Positions 18,736 through 30,305 are shown, counted from the stretch's first letter. The stretch is 64,000 nucleotides of DNA from Meiothermus sp. (GCF_026004115.1 NZ_BPIM01000001.1:868001-932000), one strand, 5' to 3'. Program-made: numbers and translations. The notes: generated by a model not told the origin, from the sequence alone.

Positions 18736-19359
18736 ATGCACGACATCATCACCATAGACGGCCCCTCCGCCTCGGGCAAAACCAGCGTGGCCAAGCTGGT
18801 CGCCCAGCGCCTGGGCATTCCCTACATCTCCAGCGGCCTTCTGTACCGGGCGGTGGCCCTGATGTGTTTGCTCGAGAACGTCTCGGCCGAGGAAATTGAG
18901 GGGCGGCTGGAGAAGTACCGCCTCGAGCTCAGACCCACCTCCACCCAAAACCTGGTTTATCTGGACGGCCACGAGGTCAGCGAGGCTTTGCACAGCCTCG
19001 AGGTAGACCAGATTGTTTCCGCTGTAGCTGTGCGACCTGCCATAAGGGAGTACGTTAACAATGTGCTACGCAAAATTCCGCCCCCGTTCGTGGTAGACGG
19101 ACGCGATATGGGCAGCACGGTTTTTCCCCAGGCCCGCTACAAGTTCTACCTGACCGCCAGCCCCGAAGTGCGGGCTAAGCGCCGCGTGCCCGAGCGCGAC
19201 GCCGCCTACGAAACGGTGCTGGCCGAAATTATCCGACGTGACCAGGCCGACCAGAAACAGAGCGCTCCCGCCCGGGATGCCATCATCCTAGACACCAGCC
19301 ACCTCGACCTCGATGGGGTAGTGCGGGCTGTGCTAAAGCACCTAGCCCCACCGAGCTAG
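18736..19359 (+). CDS. cmk: Cytidylate kinase
   Basis: The 207-residue P-loop kinase phosphorylates CMP/dCMP. Walker A is IDGPSASGKTSVAKLVA at residues 6-22. YISSGLLYRAVAL matches the CMP-binding start, VVDGRDMGSTVFP carries the conserved GRDxG, and FYLTASPEVRAKRR forms the lid region. Length is slightly below the 220-230 typical of bacteria. ATG 18736 has no clear ribosome site. aroA next to cmk is a frequent bacterial arrangement. Confidence 0.95.
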   Translation: MHDIITIDGPSASGKTSVAKLVAQRLGIPYISSGLLYRAVALMCLLENVSAEEIEGRLEKYRLELRPTSTQNLVYLDGHEVSEALHSLEVDQIVSAVAVRPAIREYVNNVLRKIPPPFVVDGRDMGSTVFPQARYKFYLTASPEVRAKRRVPERDAAYETVLAEIIRRDQADQKQSAPARDAIILDTSHLDLDGVVRAVLKHLAPPS

Positions 19360-19474
19360 AGCGATCTGCACAAAGATCGAGTCTCCCCTGCATTATCGCG
19401 CCCTTCACAGACCTTGCTGCCCATGTGAGCACGTGGCCCCTCTGCTCGCCCACAGGCTGGGCCGGTCTGGGTCA

Positions 19475-19644
19475 TACCAAATCCTCATGAACCCCTTGCC
19501 TTCTCTCCGTTGGGAGAAGGTGGCGACACCCCGACCGCGCCATTTACAAACAGCAATAGGAACAAGATTGACTGCACCTGGGGTGTCGCCGGTTGAGGGA
19601 GCTTGGGACGATCCTCAAAGCCAACTGTCTAAGTAAAGTTGGTA
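19475..19644. mobile_element. Unrelated MITE-like element with TACCAA ends and TCA duplication (170 bp)
   Basis: The ends are TACCAA (19475) and TTGGTA (ending 19644), flanked by TCA at 19472-19474 and 19645-19647. Inside are an 11-bp perfect inverted repeat GGCGACACCCC (19522-19532) with GGGGTGTCGCC (19580-19590), and a hairpin CCTTCTC/GAGAAGG (19499-19520). No ORF is supported. It shares only the TACC ends and the TNA-type duplication with the seven-copy family. It fills the gap between cmk and the E2 gene. Confidence 0.55.
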
Positions 19645-19731
19645 TCACACAAAAACCCAGACCACAGCAAGAGCCAAATAGGCCGGCCCCCACGCCTTGC
19701 AGGGCAACCCAAACAGCCGCGCCGACCTTAC

Positions 19732-21054
19732 CTAACCCTCAAACCCCAACAAGAAGGGGTCTTCCAGCATCTCGGCCACAAAACGGCAGAAGCGGGCTGC
19801 ATCGGCGCCGTCAATCAGGCGATGGTCGTAGGAGAGCGAGAAAGGCATGATGTTGCGCGGCTCAAAAGCGCCCTTCTCGGCGTTCCACACCGGCTCTATG
19901 CTGCTGCGCGAAACTCCCATGATGGCCACCTCAGGCCAGTTGACGATGGGGGTGAATCCCGTCCCGCCGATGCCACCCAGATTGGAGATGGTAAACGAGG
20001 CCCCTTGCATCTCTTCCGGGGTTAGCTTGCGGTCTCGAGCCTTAGCGGCAATCTCGCCTAGCTCGGCGGCCAGGGTGATTACCCCCTTCTTGTCCACATC
20101 GCGCACCACCGGCACCAGCAAGCCCGTGGGGGTATCCACAGCCACGCCAATATGGATGTACTCCTTGAAAATGACCTCGTTGGTAGCCGTATCTATGGAG
20201 GCGTTGAACTTGGGGAACTGCTTGAGGGCCGCTGCCGCAATCTTGAGCAGGATTGCGGTCATGGTGACTTTAGCGCCCCGCTTTTCCGCCCTGGGACCCA
20301 TCTTCTTGCGCAGGGCCTCCATCTCGGTGATGTCGGCCTTGTCGAACTGGGTTACCATCGGGATGGTGCTCCAGGCCTGGGCCATGCTGCGCACGGTGGC
20401 CCGGCGAATCCCCGACATGGCCTCGCGGCGTACCGAACCAAACTTGCTGAAGTCAGGTAAGGGCATTGCAGGCACAGGGGCAGAAGTGGTGGGCGCAGGG
20501 ACAACCTCACCGGTCGCAAACCGCTTTACATCGCTTTCGGAGATGCGGTAGGCGGGGCCGCTGCCCACCACATCCAGCAGATTGACCCCCATTTCTCGAG
20601 CCAGCCGGCGCACACTCGGTGCAGCCGGAATCAGCTTGCGCTGCCCTGCTGGCGCACTGGGCACAGAAGCCGCACCACGTGGGGGAGCCGGTACACTGGG
20701 GGGTTGGGCTGATGGTGCCGTACTGGCGGGCTGGGCTGAGGCAGGTGCAGGGGGTGGGGTTGTAGGGGTCGGCGGGGGGGGCGTTGCGGGTGCAGACTTG
20801 GGGGCTTCCGCGGATGTCGCAGCACTCCCCAGGACCGCTATCACCTGCCCGCTTTTCACCTCATCGCCGGGTTTAACCATCACTTTGGAAACCGTGCCCC
20901 CTTCAGAGGCGGGGGCTTCCATCACCGCTTTGTCGGTTTCCAACTCCAACACCGGCTGTCCTGCCGCGATGGTATCGCCCTCTTTGATCAACACCCCCAC
21001 CACCACAGCGGAGGCCACATTATCGCCCAGGTCGGGTAGTTTTAGTTCTGCCAT
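19732..21054 (-). CDS. Pyruvate dehydrogenase E2, dihydrolipoamide acetyltransferase
   Basis: The 440-residue protein has one lipoyl domain (1-76) with the lipoylated lysine in [13 protein letters not shown] long Ala/Pro/Thr linker (77-140) follows, then a peripheral-subunit-binding domain ([21 protein letters not shown], about 150-185). The C-terminal catalytic domain ends with the active-site [13 protein letters not shown]. It transfers acetyl groups from E1 to CoA in the multienzyme core. It follows aceE by 84 bases on the same strand. The gap holds a short direct repeat of GGCTATCAGC, and a ribosome-type GGAAGGGAGCAA sits before the ATG. No E3 gene is in the window. Confidence 0.94.
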   Translation of the reverse strand: MAELKLPDLGDNVASAVVVGVLIKEGDTIAAGQPVLELETDKAVMEAPASEGGTVSKVMVKPGDEVKSGQVIAVLGSAATSAEAPKSAPATPPPPTPTTPPPAPASAQPASTAPSAQPPSVPAPPRGAASVPSAPAGQRKLIPAAPSVRRLAREMGVNLLDVVGSGPAYRISESDVKRFATGEVVPAPTTSAPVPAMPLPDFSKFGSVRREAMSGIRRATVRSMAQAWSTIPMVTQFDKADITEMEALRKKMGPRAEKRGAKVTMTAILLKIAAAALKQFPKFNASIDTATNEVIFKEYIHIGVAVDTPTGLLVPVVRDVDKKGVITLAAELGEIAAKARDRKLTPEEMQGASFTISNLGGIGGTGFTPIVNWPEVAIMGVSRSSIEPVWNAEKGAFEPRNIMPFSLSYDHRLIDGADAARFCRFVAEMLEDPFLLGFEG

Positions 21055-21138
21055 GTATTGCTCCCTTCCTTCACGCCCATAGCTCAGTGCGAATAGCGAA
21101 TGGCTGCTCTTTTGCTGTGGGCTATCAGCTATTGGCTA

Positions 21139-23859
21139 TCAGCGTTTGTATGGCGCCTCCCGCTTGGGGTCGATGCCCAGTTTCTTGATGGCTTCGCTAA
21201 GGGTATTGACGTTTACCTTGCCCTCGCTGCGCAGCGCCGAGAGGGCCGCCACCACCACATGTTTGGCATCCACCTCAAAGAAGTCGCGCAGGGCCTCGCG
21301 GGTCTCGGAGCGCCCGAAGCCGTCGGTGCCCAGGCTGTGGATGGGGCGGTTTAGATAGCCCGAGACCATATCCGGCAAGACCTTCATGTAATCACTCGCA
21401 GCGATGATGGGCCCCTCGGTTCCATTCAAACACTGCGCCACATAGGGCAGCTTGGCCTTGCTACCGGGGTTAAGGCGGTTCTGACGCGCGGTCTCCTGGG
21501 CCTCGTAGTAGAGGGCTTTATAACTGGTCACGCTCCATACATCAGCGGCGATGTTGTAGTCTGCCAGCATCTCGGCGGCCTTGAGCACCTCGTTCAGGAT
21601 GGTGCCGGAACCCAAGAGCTGCACCCGGGCTTTGGGCTTTTTGAGGTCGCTTTTCTTGAACAGATAGAGGCCCTTCAGAATGCCCTGGCGGGTCTGTTCG
21701 CGTGGCTCGGGCATGGCAGGCTGGACATAGTTCTCGTTCATCAGGGTGATGTAGTAAAAGATGTCCTCGCCATCGTGGTACATGCGCTTTAGGCCGTCTT
21801 GCAGGATGACCGCCAGCTCATAGGCAAAAGCCGGGTCATAGGCGGGCATGTTGGGCACCGGAAGGGCCAGTACATGGGAGTGGCCGTCCTCGTGTTGCAA
21901 ACCCTCGCCGTTCAGGGTGGTGCGGCCTGCGGTAGCCCCCATCAGGAAGCCCTTGGTGCGCTGGTCGCCTGCGGCCCAGACCAGATCGCCTACCCGCTGC
22001 AATCCGAACATCGAGTAGTAGATGTAGAAAGGAATGGTGGGCACGCCGTGGTGGGCGTAAGCGGTTCCGGCAGCGATAAAGCTGCACATGGCCCCGGCCT
22101 CGTTGATGCCCTCCTGTAGCAGTTGGCCGGTCTCGGACTCGCGGTAGACGGTCACGGTTCCGGCGTCCACAGGCGTGTAGAGCTGGCCCTTGGGCGAGTA
22201 GATGCCCACCGAGTTGATCACGCCTTCCATGCCGAAGGTACGGGCCTCGTCGGGCACGATGGGTACGATGAGCTTGCCCACCTCGGGGTGGCGCACCAGC
22301 TTGGTCAGTATCCGCACGAAGGCCATGGTGGTGGAAATCTCGCGCCCGCTCGAGCCTGCATAGAACTCCTCAAAGAAGGCACTATCGGGGGTGTTCAGCT
22401 TATACTCGCGCACACGTCGCTCGGGAATCAGACCCCCCAGTGCCTTGCGGCGCTCGAGCATGTAGCGCACCTCCGGCGAGTCGGGGCCGGGGTGGTAGAA
22501 AGGGGTCTTCTCCAGCTCTTCGTCGGGGATGGGAATACCCAGGTGATCCCGCGCTTCCCGCAGGTCTTCCAGGGTGAGCTTCTTGACCTGGTGGGCCACG
22601 TTCTTGGCCTGAGCGCTGGGCCCCAGGCAGTAGCCCTTGACCGTGCGGGCAATAATGACGGTGGGTGAACCCCGGTGTTCAGCGGCCGCTTTGAAGGCTG
22701 CATAAATCTTGTGGTTGTCGTGGCCCCCGCGCGAGAGGGTCAGACGGTCGAGGTCTTCGTCGCTCATCCCCTCGATGAGTTTTCGGAGGGCCGGGGTATT
22801 GAAGAACTTTTCGCGCAGCTCCTTACCGCCGTAGGCCGCATAGCGCTGGCTCTCGCCGTCTACGAGTTGCTCCATGCGTTCCAGCAACACCCCTTCGGTG
22901 TCTCGGGCAAAAAGCTCGTCCCAGGCACTGCCCCAAACCACCTTGATTACGTTCCAGCCCGCGCCCCGGTAGAGGGCCTCGAGCTCCTGGATAATTTTGG
23001 AATTGCCCCGCACCGGCCCGTCCAGGCGCTGAAGGTTGGCGTTGATCACAAAAACCAGGTTATCGAGTTCCTCGTTGGCAGCTACCCGCAAAGCCCCGGT
23101 GGTCTCGGGCTCGTCCTGTTCGCCGTCGCCCAGGAAAGCCCAAACCTTGGCATCGGACTTAGGCTTAAGGCCCCGGTCTTCCAGGTATCGCAGGAAGCGG
23201 GCCTGGTAAATAGCTTGCAGCGGCCCCAATCCCATGCTGACGGTAGGGAACTCCCAGTAGTCGGGCATCAGCCAGGGGTGGGGATAGCTAGACAGGCCGC
23301 GTCCCGGCCCACCCAGCAATTCGCGGCGAAACTTGCCCAAGTCATCTTCGGTCAAGCGTCCCTCTAGGTAGCTACGGGCATACACCCCCGGCGACATATG
23401 CCCCTGATAGAAGACCAGGTCGCGGTCGGGAGAGTCCTGGCCACGGAAAAAATGATTGAAGCCCATCTCCATTAGCTCGGCGATGCTAGCGTAGGTGGAG
23501 ATGTGCCCCCCGATGCCATCGGCTTTTTTGTTGGCCTGCTGTACGATGGCGATGGTATTCCAGCGCAGGATGTTGGCGATGCGCTGCTCGAGCTCCATGT
23601 CGCCCGGATAAGGTGGCTGGTGCTCCAGCGAGATGGTGTTCACGTAAGGCGTATTGACCTTGTCGTGGATGACCACCCCGTAGCGGTAGGCGTAGTTCTC
23701 GAGCATCTCCATGAGCTGCGCCACCCGGTCACGCCCGGCAGTACGCAGGATGTACTCGAGGCTTTCGCGCCACTCCTGGTTCTCGAGATCTTCTAGTCGG
23801 ATCTGCTCTTCGGCAGATAGCCCGGCACGGGCAGCAATTAGTTCGCGGTCTTCAACCAT
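21139..23859 (-). CDS. aceE: Pyruvate dehydrogenase E1, homodimeric type
   Basis: The 906-residue enzyme decarboxylates pyruvate with thiamine diphosphate and passes the acetyl group to E2. It is the single-chain AceE type, not alpha/beta. The thiamine-diphosphate motif is [30 protein letters not shown] (about 258-287). Other family blocks are [30 protein letters not shown] and [20 protein letters not shown] 23859 is preferred over an in-frame ATG at 23886 because AAGGAG lies 6 bases upstream. It is the first gene of an aceE-E2 operon. Confidence 0.96.
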   Translation of the reverse strand: MVEDRELIAARAGLSAEEQIRLEDLENQEWRESLEYILRTAGRDRVAQLMEMLENYAYRYGVVIHDKVNTPYVNTISLEHQPPYPGDMELEQRIANILRWNTIAIVQQANKKADGIGGHISTYASIAELMEMGFNHFFRGQDSPDRDLVFYQGHMSPGVYARSYLEGRLTEDDLGKFRRELLGGPGRGLSSYPHPWLMPDYWEFPTVSMGLGPLQAIYQARFLRYLEDRGLKPKSDAKVWAFLGDGEQDEPETTGALRVAANEELDNLVFVINANLQRLDGPVRGNSKIIQELEALYRGAGWNVIKVVWGSAWDELFARDTEGVLLERMEQLVDGESQRYAAYGGKELREKFFNTPALRKLIEGMSDEDLDRLTLSRGGHDNHKIYAAFKAAAEHRGSPTVIIARTVKGYCLGPSAQAKNVAHQVKKLTLEDLREARDHLGIPIPDEELEKTPFYHPGPDSPEVRYMLERRKALGGLIPERRVREYKLNTPDSAFFEEFYAGSSGREISTTMAFVRILTKLVRHPEVGKLIVPIVPDEARTFGMEGVINSVGIYSPKGQLYTPVDAGTVTVYRESETGQLLQEGINEAGAMCSFIAAGTAYAHHGVPTIPFYIYYSMFGLQRVGDLVWAAGDQRTKGFLMGATAGRTTLNGEGLQHEDGHSHVLALPVPNMPAYDPAFAYELAVILQDGLKRMYHDGEDIFYYITLMNENYVQPAMPEPREQTRQGILKGLYLFKKSDLKKPKARVQLLGSGTILNEVLKAAEMLADYNIAADVWSVTSYKALYYEAQETARQNRLNPGSKAKLPYVAQCLNGTEGPIIAASDYMKVLPDMVSGYLNRPIHSLGTDGFGRSETREALRDFFEVDAKHVVVAALSALRSEGKVNVNTLSEAIKKLGIDPKREAPYKR

Positions 23860-24027
23860 GCGGTGCTCCTTTGAGCCAGTAACCAAACACCCATGACCGA
23901 AGACGCGATTCCGCGGCCATTGGCGTTCGGCGTTTGGCGGCCGTTCTTTGTCATCAGCCTTACATTACAGCAGATATTTTCAAGGCCAATCGTAAGGAAG
24001 TATGTTTTTTACAGCATATAAAAAACT

Positions 24028-24043
24028 TTTACCAAATGGTAAA
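24028..24043. promoter_or_regulatory. Dyad symmetry TTTACC-N4-GGTAAA upstream of aceE, possible operator
   Basis: The palindrome sits in an AT-rich island (23960-24060) unlike the surrounding high-GC DNA, about 170 bases before aceE. This is where a promoter and operator would be expected. No regulator is assigned. Confidence 0.4.
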
Positions 24044-24055
24044 TCTAGACCGGCT

Positions 24056-24090
24056 AAAAACCCGTAGCCAAGAGGCTAAGCAAGGTTTTT
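24056..24090. terminator. Bidirectional stem-loop terminator between the 24286 gene and aceE
   Basis: AAAAACC (24056-24062) pairs with GGTTTTT (24084-24090), with an inner stem TAGCC/GGCTA and loop AAGA. Both strands end in a T-run. It would end transcription of the leftward gene before the aceE promoter. The rest of 23860-24285 shows only one more dyad (CCTGAGT 24103-24109 with ACTCAGG 24125-24131) and no gene. Confidence 0.55.
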
Positions 24091-24285
24091 CGGAAGAACC
24101 ACCCTGAGTGAGCCGCCGCTACTTACTCAGGCGCTGTTCCTTTACCGTAACCTGTGGATTTCGCTCCACGATGCCACAAATCTACTCCGTCCGCGCCCAA
24201 CCAAACAGCTCGCTTCCCTACCCTGCCGCCCCTTCTCCGAGTGGATTTCGCACGGGGCCAGCGGCCAGTTAGATAGACTAATGTC

Positions 24286-24960
24286 TCAAGGCCCCAGCTT
24301 GCGCTTGAGGTACAAAAGCAAATCCTCCAGCGCCGTGCGCAAGGCCCGCTGCTCACGCAGGATGGCCTCGATGCGGTCTTCTGGGGTGGCCAGGGTAAGG
24401 GTTTTGAAGATCATGTTGGTGTTGCCGCAGCGCGGGCAGGGGATGGTGGGGGGTGAGCTGGTAGGGGCGTAGAAGATGCGGGTGTTGTCGCGGGTGCAGA
24501 GCATGTACTTGGCCCCGGCAGCCTCGCCGCGCCGGATGGCCTCGGCCAGCTCCCTGGCTTCTTCGGTAGCGTAGCCCAGGAAAAAGTCGCCCCCTACCTC
24601 TTCTATTGAAGGGAGCACTTCCCGGGTGGCGGTCAGGTCGGACTTCAGACCGCGCGGGGCAGTCCAGGAGATGCCGTTCCACTTGAAGTGGCGCAGGTGG
24701 CGCTTGCGGGCTTTGTCTTCGATTTCAACGATCAGGTTAACCTCGGGGTCTTTGGGGTAGTAGTACAGACGCACTGCCGCTACCCCGCTCAAAGCTGGCT
24801 CAGGGGGCATGGTATACGAGAGCGGGCCATCGGTTTTGATGCGGCTGTTGTAGCCGACCAGGTTTTGCAAATCGTAGAGGGTGAGTCCCGGATGCTCAAA
24901 GTCACCCTCTAGAAACGCCCGAACCTTGGCAAAGGCTTGCTCGAGACCCACATCTACCAT
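24286..24960 (-). CDS. Conserved-looking protein with a CxxC knuckle, unknown function
   Basis: The 224-residue soluble protein has no signal peptide or membrane helix. A single CPRCGN pair (about 180) hints at half of a zinc ribbon; no second CxxC is present. A charged helical tail (EDRIEAILREQRALRTALED) probably forms a coiled coil. I do not recognise the family. It stands alone, divergent from trmB by 164 bases and followed by a terminator. Codon use and CTCGAG content match the neighbours, so recent transfer is unlikely. Confidence 0.75.
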   Translation of the reverse strand: MVDVGLEQAFAKVRAFLEGDFEHPGLTLYDLQNLVGYNSRIKTDGPLSYTMPPEPALSGVAAVRLYYYPKDPEVNLIVEIEDKARKRHLRHFKWNGISWTAPRGLKSDLTATREVLPSIEEVGGDFFLGYATEEARELAEAIRRGEAAGAKYMLCTRDNTRIFYAPTSSPPTIPCPRCGNTNMIFKTLTLATPEDRIEAILREQRALRTALEDLLLYLKRKLGP

Positions 24961-25110
24961 AACTGGCTAAAGTCTACCATCCAGGTCAAGGGGCAAAAAA
25001 ACCGCAACCTGGCACCCAGACACCCCAGAGGTTGTGTTGACCCCTCGACCATACACTATGGACTATTGGCTTTGCTTGCGCTTTCGCCCACAAGCCCAAG
25101 CGCCAAACCG

Positions 25111-25116
25111 TATAAT
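25111..25116 (+). promoter_or_regulatory. -10 element, leaderless trmB
   Basis: A perfect TATAAT ends 8 bases before the GTG start at 25125; there is no room for a ribosome site. Confidence 0.6.
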
Positions 25117-25124
25117 GACCCCCC

Positions 25125-26045
25125 GTGTTGATCCGCGTCGGCGACACCGACTTCCCCCTATCCAGACCCCCCCAGGTGCTCGAGGTGGGCTTTGGCGATG
25201 GCCGTTTTACTGCCCAACTGGCGCGCCTGTACCCCGATTGGCAGATTCTAGGGGTAGAAATTTCGGCAGGCTCGGTGGCCAGGGCCCTGAAGCGCTTTCG
25301 GCGGGAGGGCATTGGGAATGTGCAGGTCTACCACGGCGAGGCTCTTTTTGCCTTGCGCAACCTAATCGCTCCACACAGCTTGCAGCGGGTCTATGTTAAC
25401 TTCCCCGACCCCTGGCCCAAAGCTAAGCATGAACACAACCGCCTGCTGCAGCAGGCCTTTTACCGGCGGCTTTCCACCCGCCTGACCGATGGGGGCGAGC
25501 TGTTGCTCACCACCGACCACGAGCAATACTGGCAGTTTGCCCAGGCCGAGGGCAGGGCCAGCGGGCTTTTCGAGGTCGAGACCCCCCCGCCGCCCGAACA
25601 CCACCTCACCACCAAGTACGCCCTGAAATGGAAAGAACAGGGCCGCAGGTTCTACCACGCGGTTTTTCGAAAGATTGCCGAAGACCCCACCCCCTGGCCC
25701 CCCCTTCGGAGGTATCCCATGCCCCATGCCCTAATGTCCGGTACCCTACCCGAACTCCACAACTTCGAGAAAACCGTAGTTCGCTTTGAGGGCGGCACAG
25801 CGGTGCTGCTCGAGGCCACCCGCACCCTCGGCCCTCAAAGCGGCTATTATTTCCATACCCATATCGAGGAAGAAGACCTTATTCAAGACGTACTGCTGGA
25901 AGCCCGCCCCAGCGCCCACGGGTTGTATGTGGGCATCTCGCGTTTTGGCGCACCCCTCAGCACCGCGGGGGTACGGGCTGCGGTGGAGTGGCTGGTAGGC
26001 TGGCTCGAGGGCCAGGGGCTTCGGGTTATGCAGCGTTCGTATTAG
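25125..26045 (+). CDS. trmB: tRNA (guanine-N7)-methyltransferase with C-terminal extension
   Basis: This SAM-dependent enzyme makes m7G46 in tRNA. The SAM-binding motif is [15 protein letters not shown] (about 19-33), with [13 protein letters not shown] and the hallmark [19 protein letters not shown] (about 87-105). After about residue 190 an extra domain of some 115 residues follows ([11 protein letters not shown] onward), absent from the short E. coli and Bacillus enzymes (about 215-240). A long C-terminal region is known for Thermus-type TrmB. The start GTG 25125 fits the -10 box spacing. Its last four bases overlap the convergent hemerythrin gene. Confidence 0.93.
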   Translation: MLIRVGDTDFPLSRPPQVLEVGFGDGRFTAQLARLYPDWQILGVEISAGSVARALKRFRREGIGNVQVYHGEALFALRNLIAPHSLQRVYVNFPDPWPKAKHEHNRLLQQAFYRRLSTRLTDGGELLLTTDHEQYWQFAQAEGRASGLFEVETPPPPEHHLTTKYALKWKEQGRRFYHAVFRKIAEDPTPWPPLRRYPMPHALMSGTLPELHNFEKTVVRFEGGTAVLLEATRTLGPQSGYYFHTHIEEEDLIQDVLLEARPSAHGLYVGISRFGAPLSTAGVRAAVEWLVGWLEGQGLRVMQRSY

Positions 26046-26446
26046 ACGGTGCTTCGCAAGGCCACGTCAACTTTGCAGATGTGCTGGGTCAGCCAGCCAG
26101 CCAGTGTGGCATGCAGGTTTTCCAACGCCGCAGTGGAGATGCTTTGGGGCGTGTGCTGACGGTTAAATTCCGTCCAAAACTCCAGAAACTTGTTATGGGC
26201 TTCTTTGTTCTTTTGCGCTACCTTGCAGCCCCGCAAAGCCATACACAGCTCCTCATAGGCAAAATGGGTGTTTACGTAGGCATCTAGAAAAACAAACAAA
26301 TGCTCAACCGCCTGGCGGTCAAGACGTCCGGCTCGAGCCTGCTCAATGAGTTGCTCGATCTGGTTGGCGTAGTCAAACAGGTTTCGGTGCTGGCTGTCAG
26401 TTCGAGGGTCTCCTACTTCGTACTGTTCACTCCACTGAATCGGCAT
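26042..26446 (-). CDS. Bacteriohemerythrin, O2-binding four-helix protein
   Basis: The 134-residue non-heme diiron protein starts with [22 protein letters not shown]. The diiron ligands fit the family: H in DSQH, H and E in HFAYEE, H in EAHNKF, and HICKVD at the end. Members carry or sense O2 or supply it to oxygenases. ATG 26446 is chosen because GGGGTGG sits just before it and the sequence begins at the family's usual N terminus. An upstream in-frame ATG (26551) would overlap the neighbouring phosphatase gene. The phosphatase gene ends 49 bases upstream on the same strand. Confidence 0.92.
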   Translation of the reverse strand: MPIQWSEQYEVGDPRTDSQHRNLFDYANQIEQLIEQARAGRLDRQAVEHLFVFLDAYVNTHFAYEELCMALRGCKVAQKNKEAHNKFLEFWTEFNRQHTPQSISTAALENLHATLAGWLTQHICKVDVALRSTV

Positions 26447-26495
26447 ATCCACCCCGTTGCTGCATTGTAGGCAGTTGGGGGCGGAAAAATGTCCT

Positions 26496-27458
26496 TTACG
26501 GGGTTGCGCTGCTGCCCAGCTGGTTGAACAAGACGAAGCCCAGCAGGCCAAACCACAGCAAAAGCAGAATCACGCTCCCCCAGCGCTGCCAGAAGGTCGG
26601 TTTTTTCTCCGGTTCGGCAATCTGGGTGGTGAGCACTTCCGGATCCGTGCCGCTTTGCAGGTGTACCGGCTGGCCGTTGTTGGCATCGAGCGGGAGGGCG
26701 TAGGGCTTGGGGCTCTCGGCCACCTGGCTGCCAATGGTCACCACCACCGCGCTGATATTGTCGGGGCCGCCCCAGTCGTTGGCCAACTTGATCAGTTTAG
26801 CCACCGCCGGTTCGGGCGGGTTGGTGAGGATCATCTCGGCAAGCACCTTGTCTTCCAGCACGCCGCTAAGGCCGTCCGAGCAGAGCAAAAACACATCGCC
26901 AGGCCGCACCTTGAGGCCTATCAGATCCACCCGCGCATTGGGAAACGAGCCCAGAGCATTGGTGATGACGTTGCGCCAGCGATGGTTGCGGGCCTCGTCC
27001 TCGGTCAAGAGGCCCTGGCGCACCCGATCGGCCACCCAGGAGTGGTCCTGGGTCAGTTGCAAGAGTTCCCCATCGCGCAGCAGATAGGCCCTCGAGTCGC
27101 CCACATGGGCAATCAGGGCATAGGGTAGGTCAAGCCATAGGGCCGTACAGGTAGTACCCATCCCCCGCGATTCGGGCTTTTGCCCGGCCAGGTAGATGGC
27201 CTCGTTGGCGGCCTCGTAGGCTTCCAGCAAACCCTGCGGCGAGGGCTCGCTGCGCTTGAGCACCTCGACAATCTGGCTCACCGCCATCTGTGAGGCTATC
27301 TCGCCGGTTCGGTGCCCGCCCATGCCATCGGCCACGATAAAAATACCCCCATAGCTGGTGACGAGCTGGTTCACCGCATCCTCGTTGAGGGCCCGCTTGC
27401 GGCCTGGGTCGGTCAGGGCCGCTGCAAACACCATGGGTAGGCTTTCTGAGCCCGGCAT
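26496..27458 (-). CDS. PP2C-family serine/threonine phosphatase with C-terminal membrane anchor
   Basis: The 320-residue protein contains an Stp/PrpC-type phosphatase domain: RALNEDAV, VADGMGGHRTGE, GMGTTCTALWL, AHVGDSRAYLLRDG, LCSDGLSGVLED and GGPDNISAVVV. One hydrophobic helix near the C terminus (WGSVILLLLWFGLLGFVLF) anchors it with the catalytic domain in the cytoplasm. It reverses Ser/Thr kinase phosphorylation. Unlike the phosphatase at the left edge, the metal site is complete and there is no kinase-like region. ATG 27458 lies 9 bases after a TATAAT box; ATG 27434 is an alternative. No kinase gene is in the window. Confidence 0.92.
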   Translation of the reverse strand: MPGSESLPMVFAAALTDPGRKRALNEDAVNQLVTSYGGIFIVADGMGGHRTGEIASQMAVSQIVEVLKRSEPSPQGLLEAYEAANEAIYLAGQKPESRGMGTTCTALWLDLPYALIAHVGDSRAYLLRDGELLQLTQDHSWVADRVRQGLLTEDEARNHRWRNVITNALGSFPNARVDLIGLKVRPGDVFLLCSDGLSGVLEDKVLAEMILTNPPEPAVAKLIKLANDWGGPDNISAVVVTIGSQVAESPKPYALPLDANNGQPVHLQSGTDPEVLTTQIAEPEKKPTFWQRWGSVILLLLWFGLLGFVLFNQLGSSATP

Positions 27459-27467
27459 ATAAGGCGC

Positions 27468-27473
27468 ATTATA
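27468..27473 (-). promoter_or_regulatory. -10 element, leaderless PP2C phosphatase gene
   Basis: TATAAT on the minus strand lies 9 bases before ATG 27458; no ribosome site is present. Confidence 0.55.
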
Positions 27474-27582
27474 GGCCACCCCAGGGCAAAGTAAGGCCAA
27501 AAATCACCCAGCCGTTGGCTCTACGGCCCAATTGCAGTTGTCTCATCATTTGCCTCATGGCTTTTGCCCTACCCTGGAGTGT

Positions 27583-27816
27583 GTGAGACAGTTTTATTCC
27601 AATCTTCCGCGGGGCCCTGTAGGGGTGCTTTTGCTGGTGCTGGCCGGAACGGTGGGGCTGTTTTTGGTGTTATGGCTCATCACCACCTTGTGGGTGTTGG
27701 CCGTAGTGGCCGGCATTGTCGGTGCTTTGGCCTATGGGTGGCGGCGGCTGGAGAGCAGGTTTCGCCGGGGCCGCTGGCGCAGGCTACCCCAGCGTGTTCA
27801 GCGCTGGGAGGACTGA
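27583..27816 (+). CDS. Small membrane protein, unknown function
   Basis: About 77 residues: a short N terminus, then one or two tightly spaced hydrophobic helices (GVLLLVLAGTVGLFLVLWL and WVLAVVAGIVGALAYGW), ending in an arginine-rich tail (RRLESRFRRGRWRRLPQR). The start is uncertain. GTG 27583 has GGAG 3 bases upstream; the frame is open back to TTG 27532. It lies between the divergent phosphatase and the convergent nth gene, and its stop is 3 bases from the nth stop. The basic tail suggests the C terminus faces the cytoplasm. Confidence 0.6.
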   Translation: MRQFYSNLPRGPVGVLLLVLAGTVGLFLVLWLITTLWVLAVVAGIVGALAYGWRRLESRFRRGRWRRLPQRVQRWED

Positions 27817-27819
27817 CCC

Positions 27820-28455
27820 TCACCAAGCACCCTTACTCAAGCACTCGGCCCAAAGTGGGCAGCCCTCGCACTGGGGCTTGCGGGCCGTGCAGCGGTAGCG
27901 GCCAAACAGAATCAGGGCGTGGTGAACAAAAACCCATTTTTCTTCGGGGAACAGGCGCTCGAGGTCGGCCCCAATCTTCTCGGGGTCTTTTTGCTCCGAC
28001 AACCCCAGCCGCCGGGCCAGCCGGGTCAGGTGGGTATCCACCGCAATGCCCGGCACGCCAAAAGCCGCCCCCAGCACCACCGTGGCGGTCTTCCAGCCCA
28101 CCCCCGGTAGCTCGCGCAGCTGGGCCTTATCCATTGGCACCTCTGCCCCATGCTCCTCGACCAGCTTCCGGGCCAGCATGACCAGGTTCTTGGCCTTGCT
28201 CCGGTACAGACCGATGGTCTTGATGTAGGGCTCGACTTCCTCGGGGTGGGCCTGGGCCAGGGCAAAGGCATCGGGAAAGCGCTTGAAGAGGGCCGGGGTG
28301 GCCTTGTTCACCGAGGCATCGGTGGCCTGGGCCGAGAGCACCGTAGCAACCAGCAGTTCAAACGGGTTGGTGTGGGCCAGCTCGGTAGCGGCCTGGGGAT
28401 AAAGCTGCTCCATGACAGAGAGCACCTTGGTGGCTCGAGCCCTTTTACTCTTCAC
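27820..28455 (-). CDS. nth: Endonuclease III (DNA glycosylase/AP lyase)
   Basis: This base-excision-repair enzyme removes oxidised pyrimidines. The helix-hairpin-helix LPGVGWKTATVVLG contains the catalytic lysine, AVDTHLTRLARRLGLS the catalytic aspartate. The C-terminal 4Fe-4S cysteines are spaced C-x6-C-x2-C-x5-C (CTARKPQCEGCPLWAEC). The frame is open upstream for 48 more codons, but that stretch is a low-complexity tract of repeated GGCCTTCGGCTTT. GTG 28455, with GAGG 9 bases upstream, gives the normal length of about 211. It lies downstream of proS on the same strand. Confidence 0.92.
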   Translation of the reverse strand: MKSKRARATKVLSVMEQLYPQAATELAHTNPFELLVATVLSAQATDASVNKATPALFKRFPDAFALAQAHPEEVEPYIKTIGLYRSKAKNLVMLARKLVEEHGAEVPMDKAQLRELPGVGWKTATVVLGAAFGVPGIAVDTHLTRLARRLGLSEQKDPEKIGADLERLFPEEKWVFVHHALILFGRYRCTARKPQCEGCPLWAECLSKGAW

Positions 28456-28496
28456 AGACACCAGCCTCTTCCCCGCTGACCCCTTACCCCGGCTCT

Positions 28497-28600
28497 GCAC
28501 CCTCAGCTCTGGGCTTTTGGCCTTCGGCTTAGGGCTCTTTGCTTTCAGCTTCTGGCCTTCGGCTTTGGGCCTTCGGCCTTTCCCCACAACCCTGGGCATA
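28497..28600. repeat. Degenerate tandem repeat of GGCCTTCGGCTTT-like units between proS and nth
   Basis: About 100 bases built of imperfect 12-14 base units (GGCTTTTGGCCTTCGGC, TGGCCTTCGGCTTTGGGCC). It reads as a lysine-, alanine- and proline-rich extension in the nth frame but resembles spacer DNA rather than a protein domain. Confidence 0.6.
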
Positions 28601-28602
28601 CT

Positions 28603-30050
<1,448 letters not shown>

Positions 30051-30305
30051 GCGGATGAAGCCTGAAATGGTTCTGGTCGCAATAAAATAAAATGTAACGA
30101 ATCCGGTCTTGATGAAACGTCTAAGTAACTGCATTCTGTAACCCACACGCAGGCCATGAAGACATAGCATTAGAGGCGTCTTCACATAGAAGCTTCAGAA
30201 AGGGGTGATCTGGTCAAGTCAAGCGAATCACGTTTTATAAACCCTACAAATCTTAAAGTTGGAGTATCACGCTTACGAGGCATTGCAAAAGCGAAAGGAG
30301 TACAA

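Noticed and set aside
24123-24356. A 77-codon minus-strand frame before the 24286 gene's end
   Set aside because: It overlaps the real gene out of frame, has an Arg/Cys/Trp-rich composition and no start signal.
28456-28599. A 48-residue lysine-rich N-terminal extension of endonuclease III
   Set aside because: The DNA is a degenerate short tandem repeat that merely lacks stops. GTG 28455 gives the normal enzyme length.
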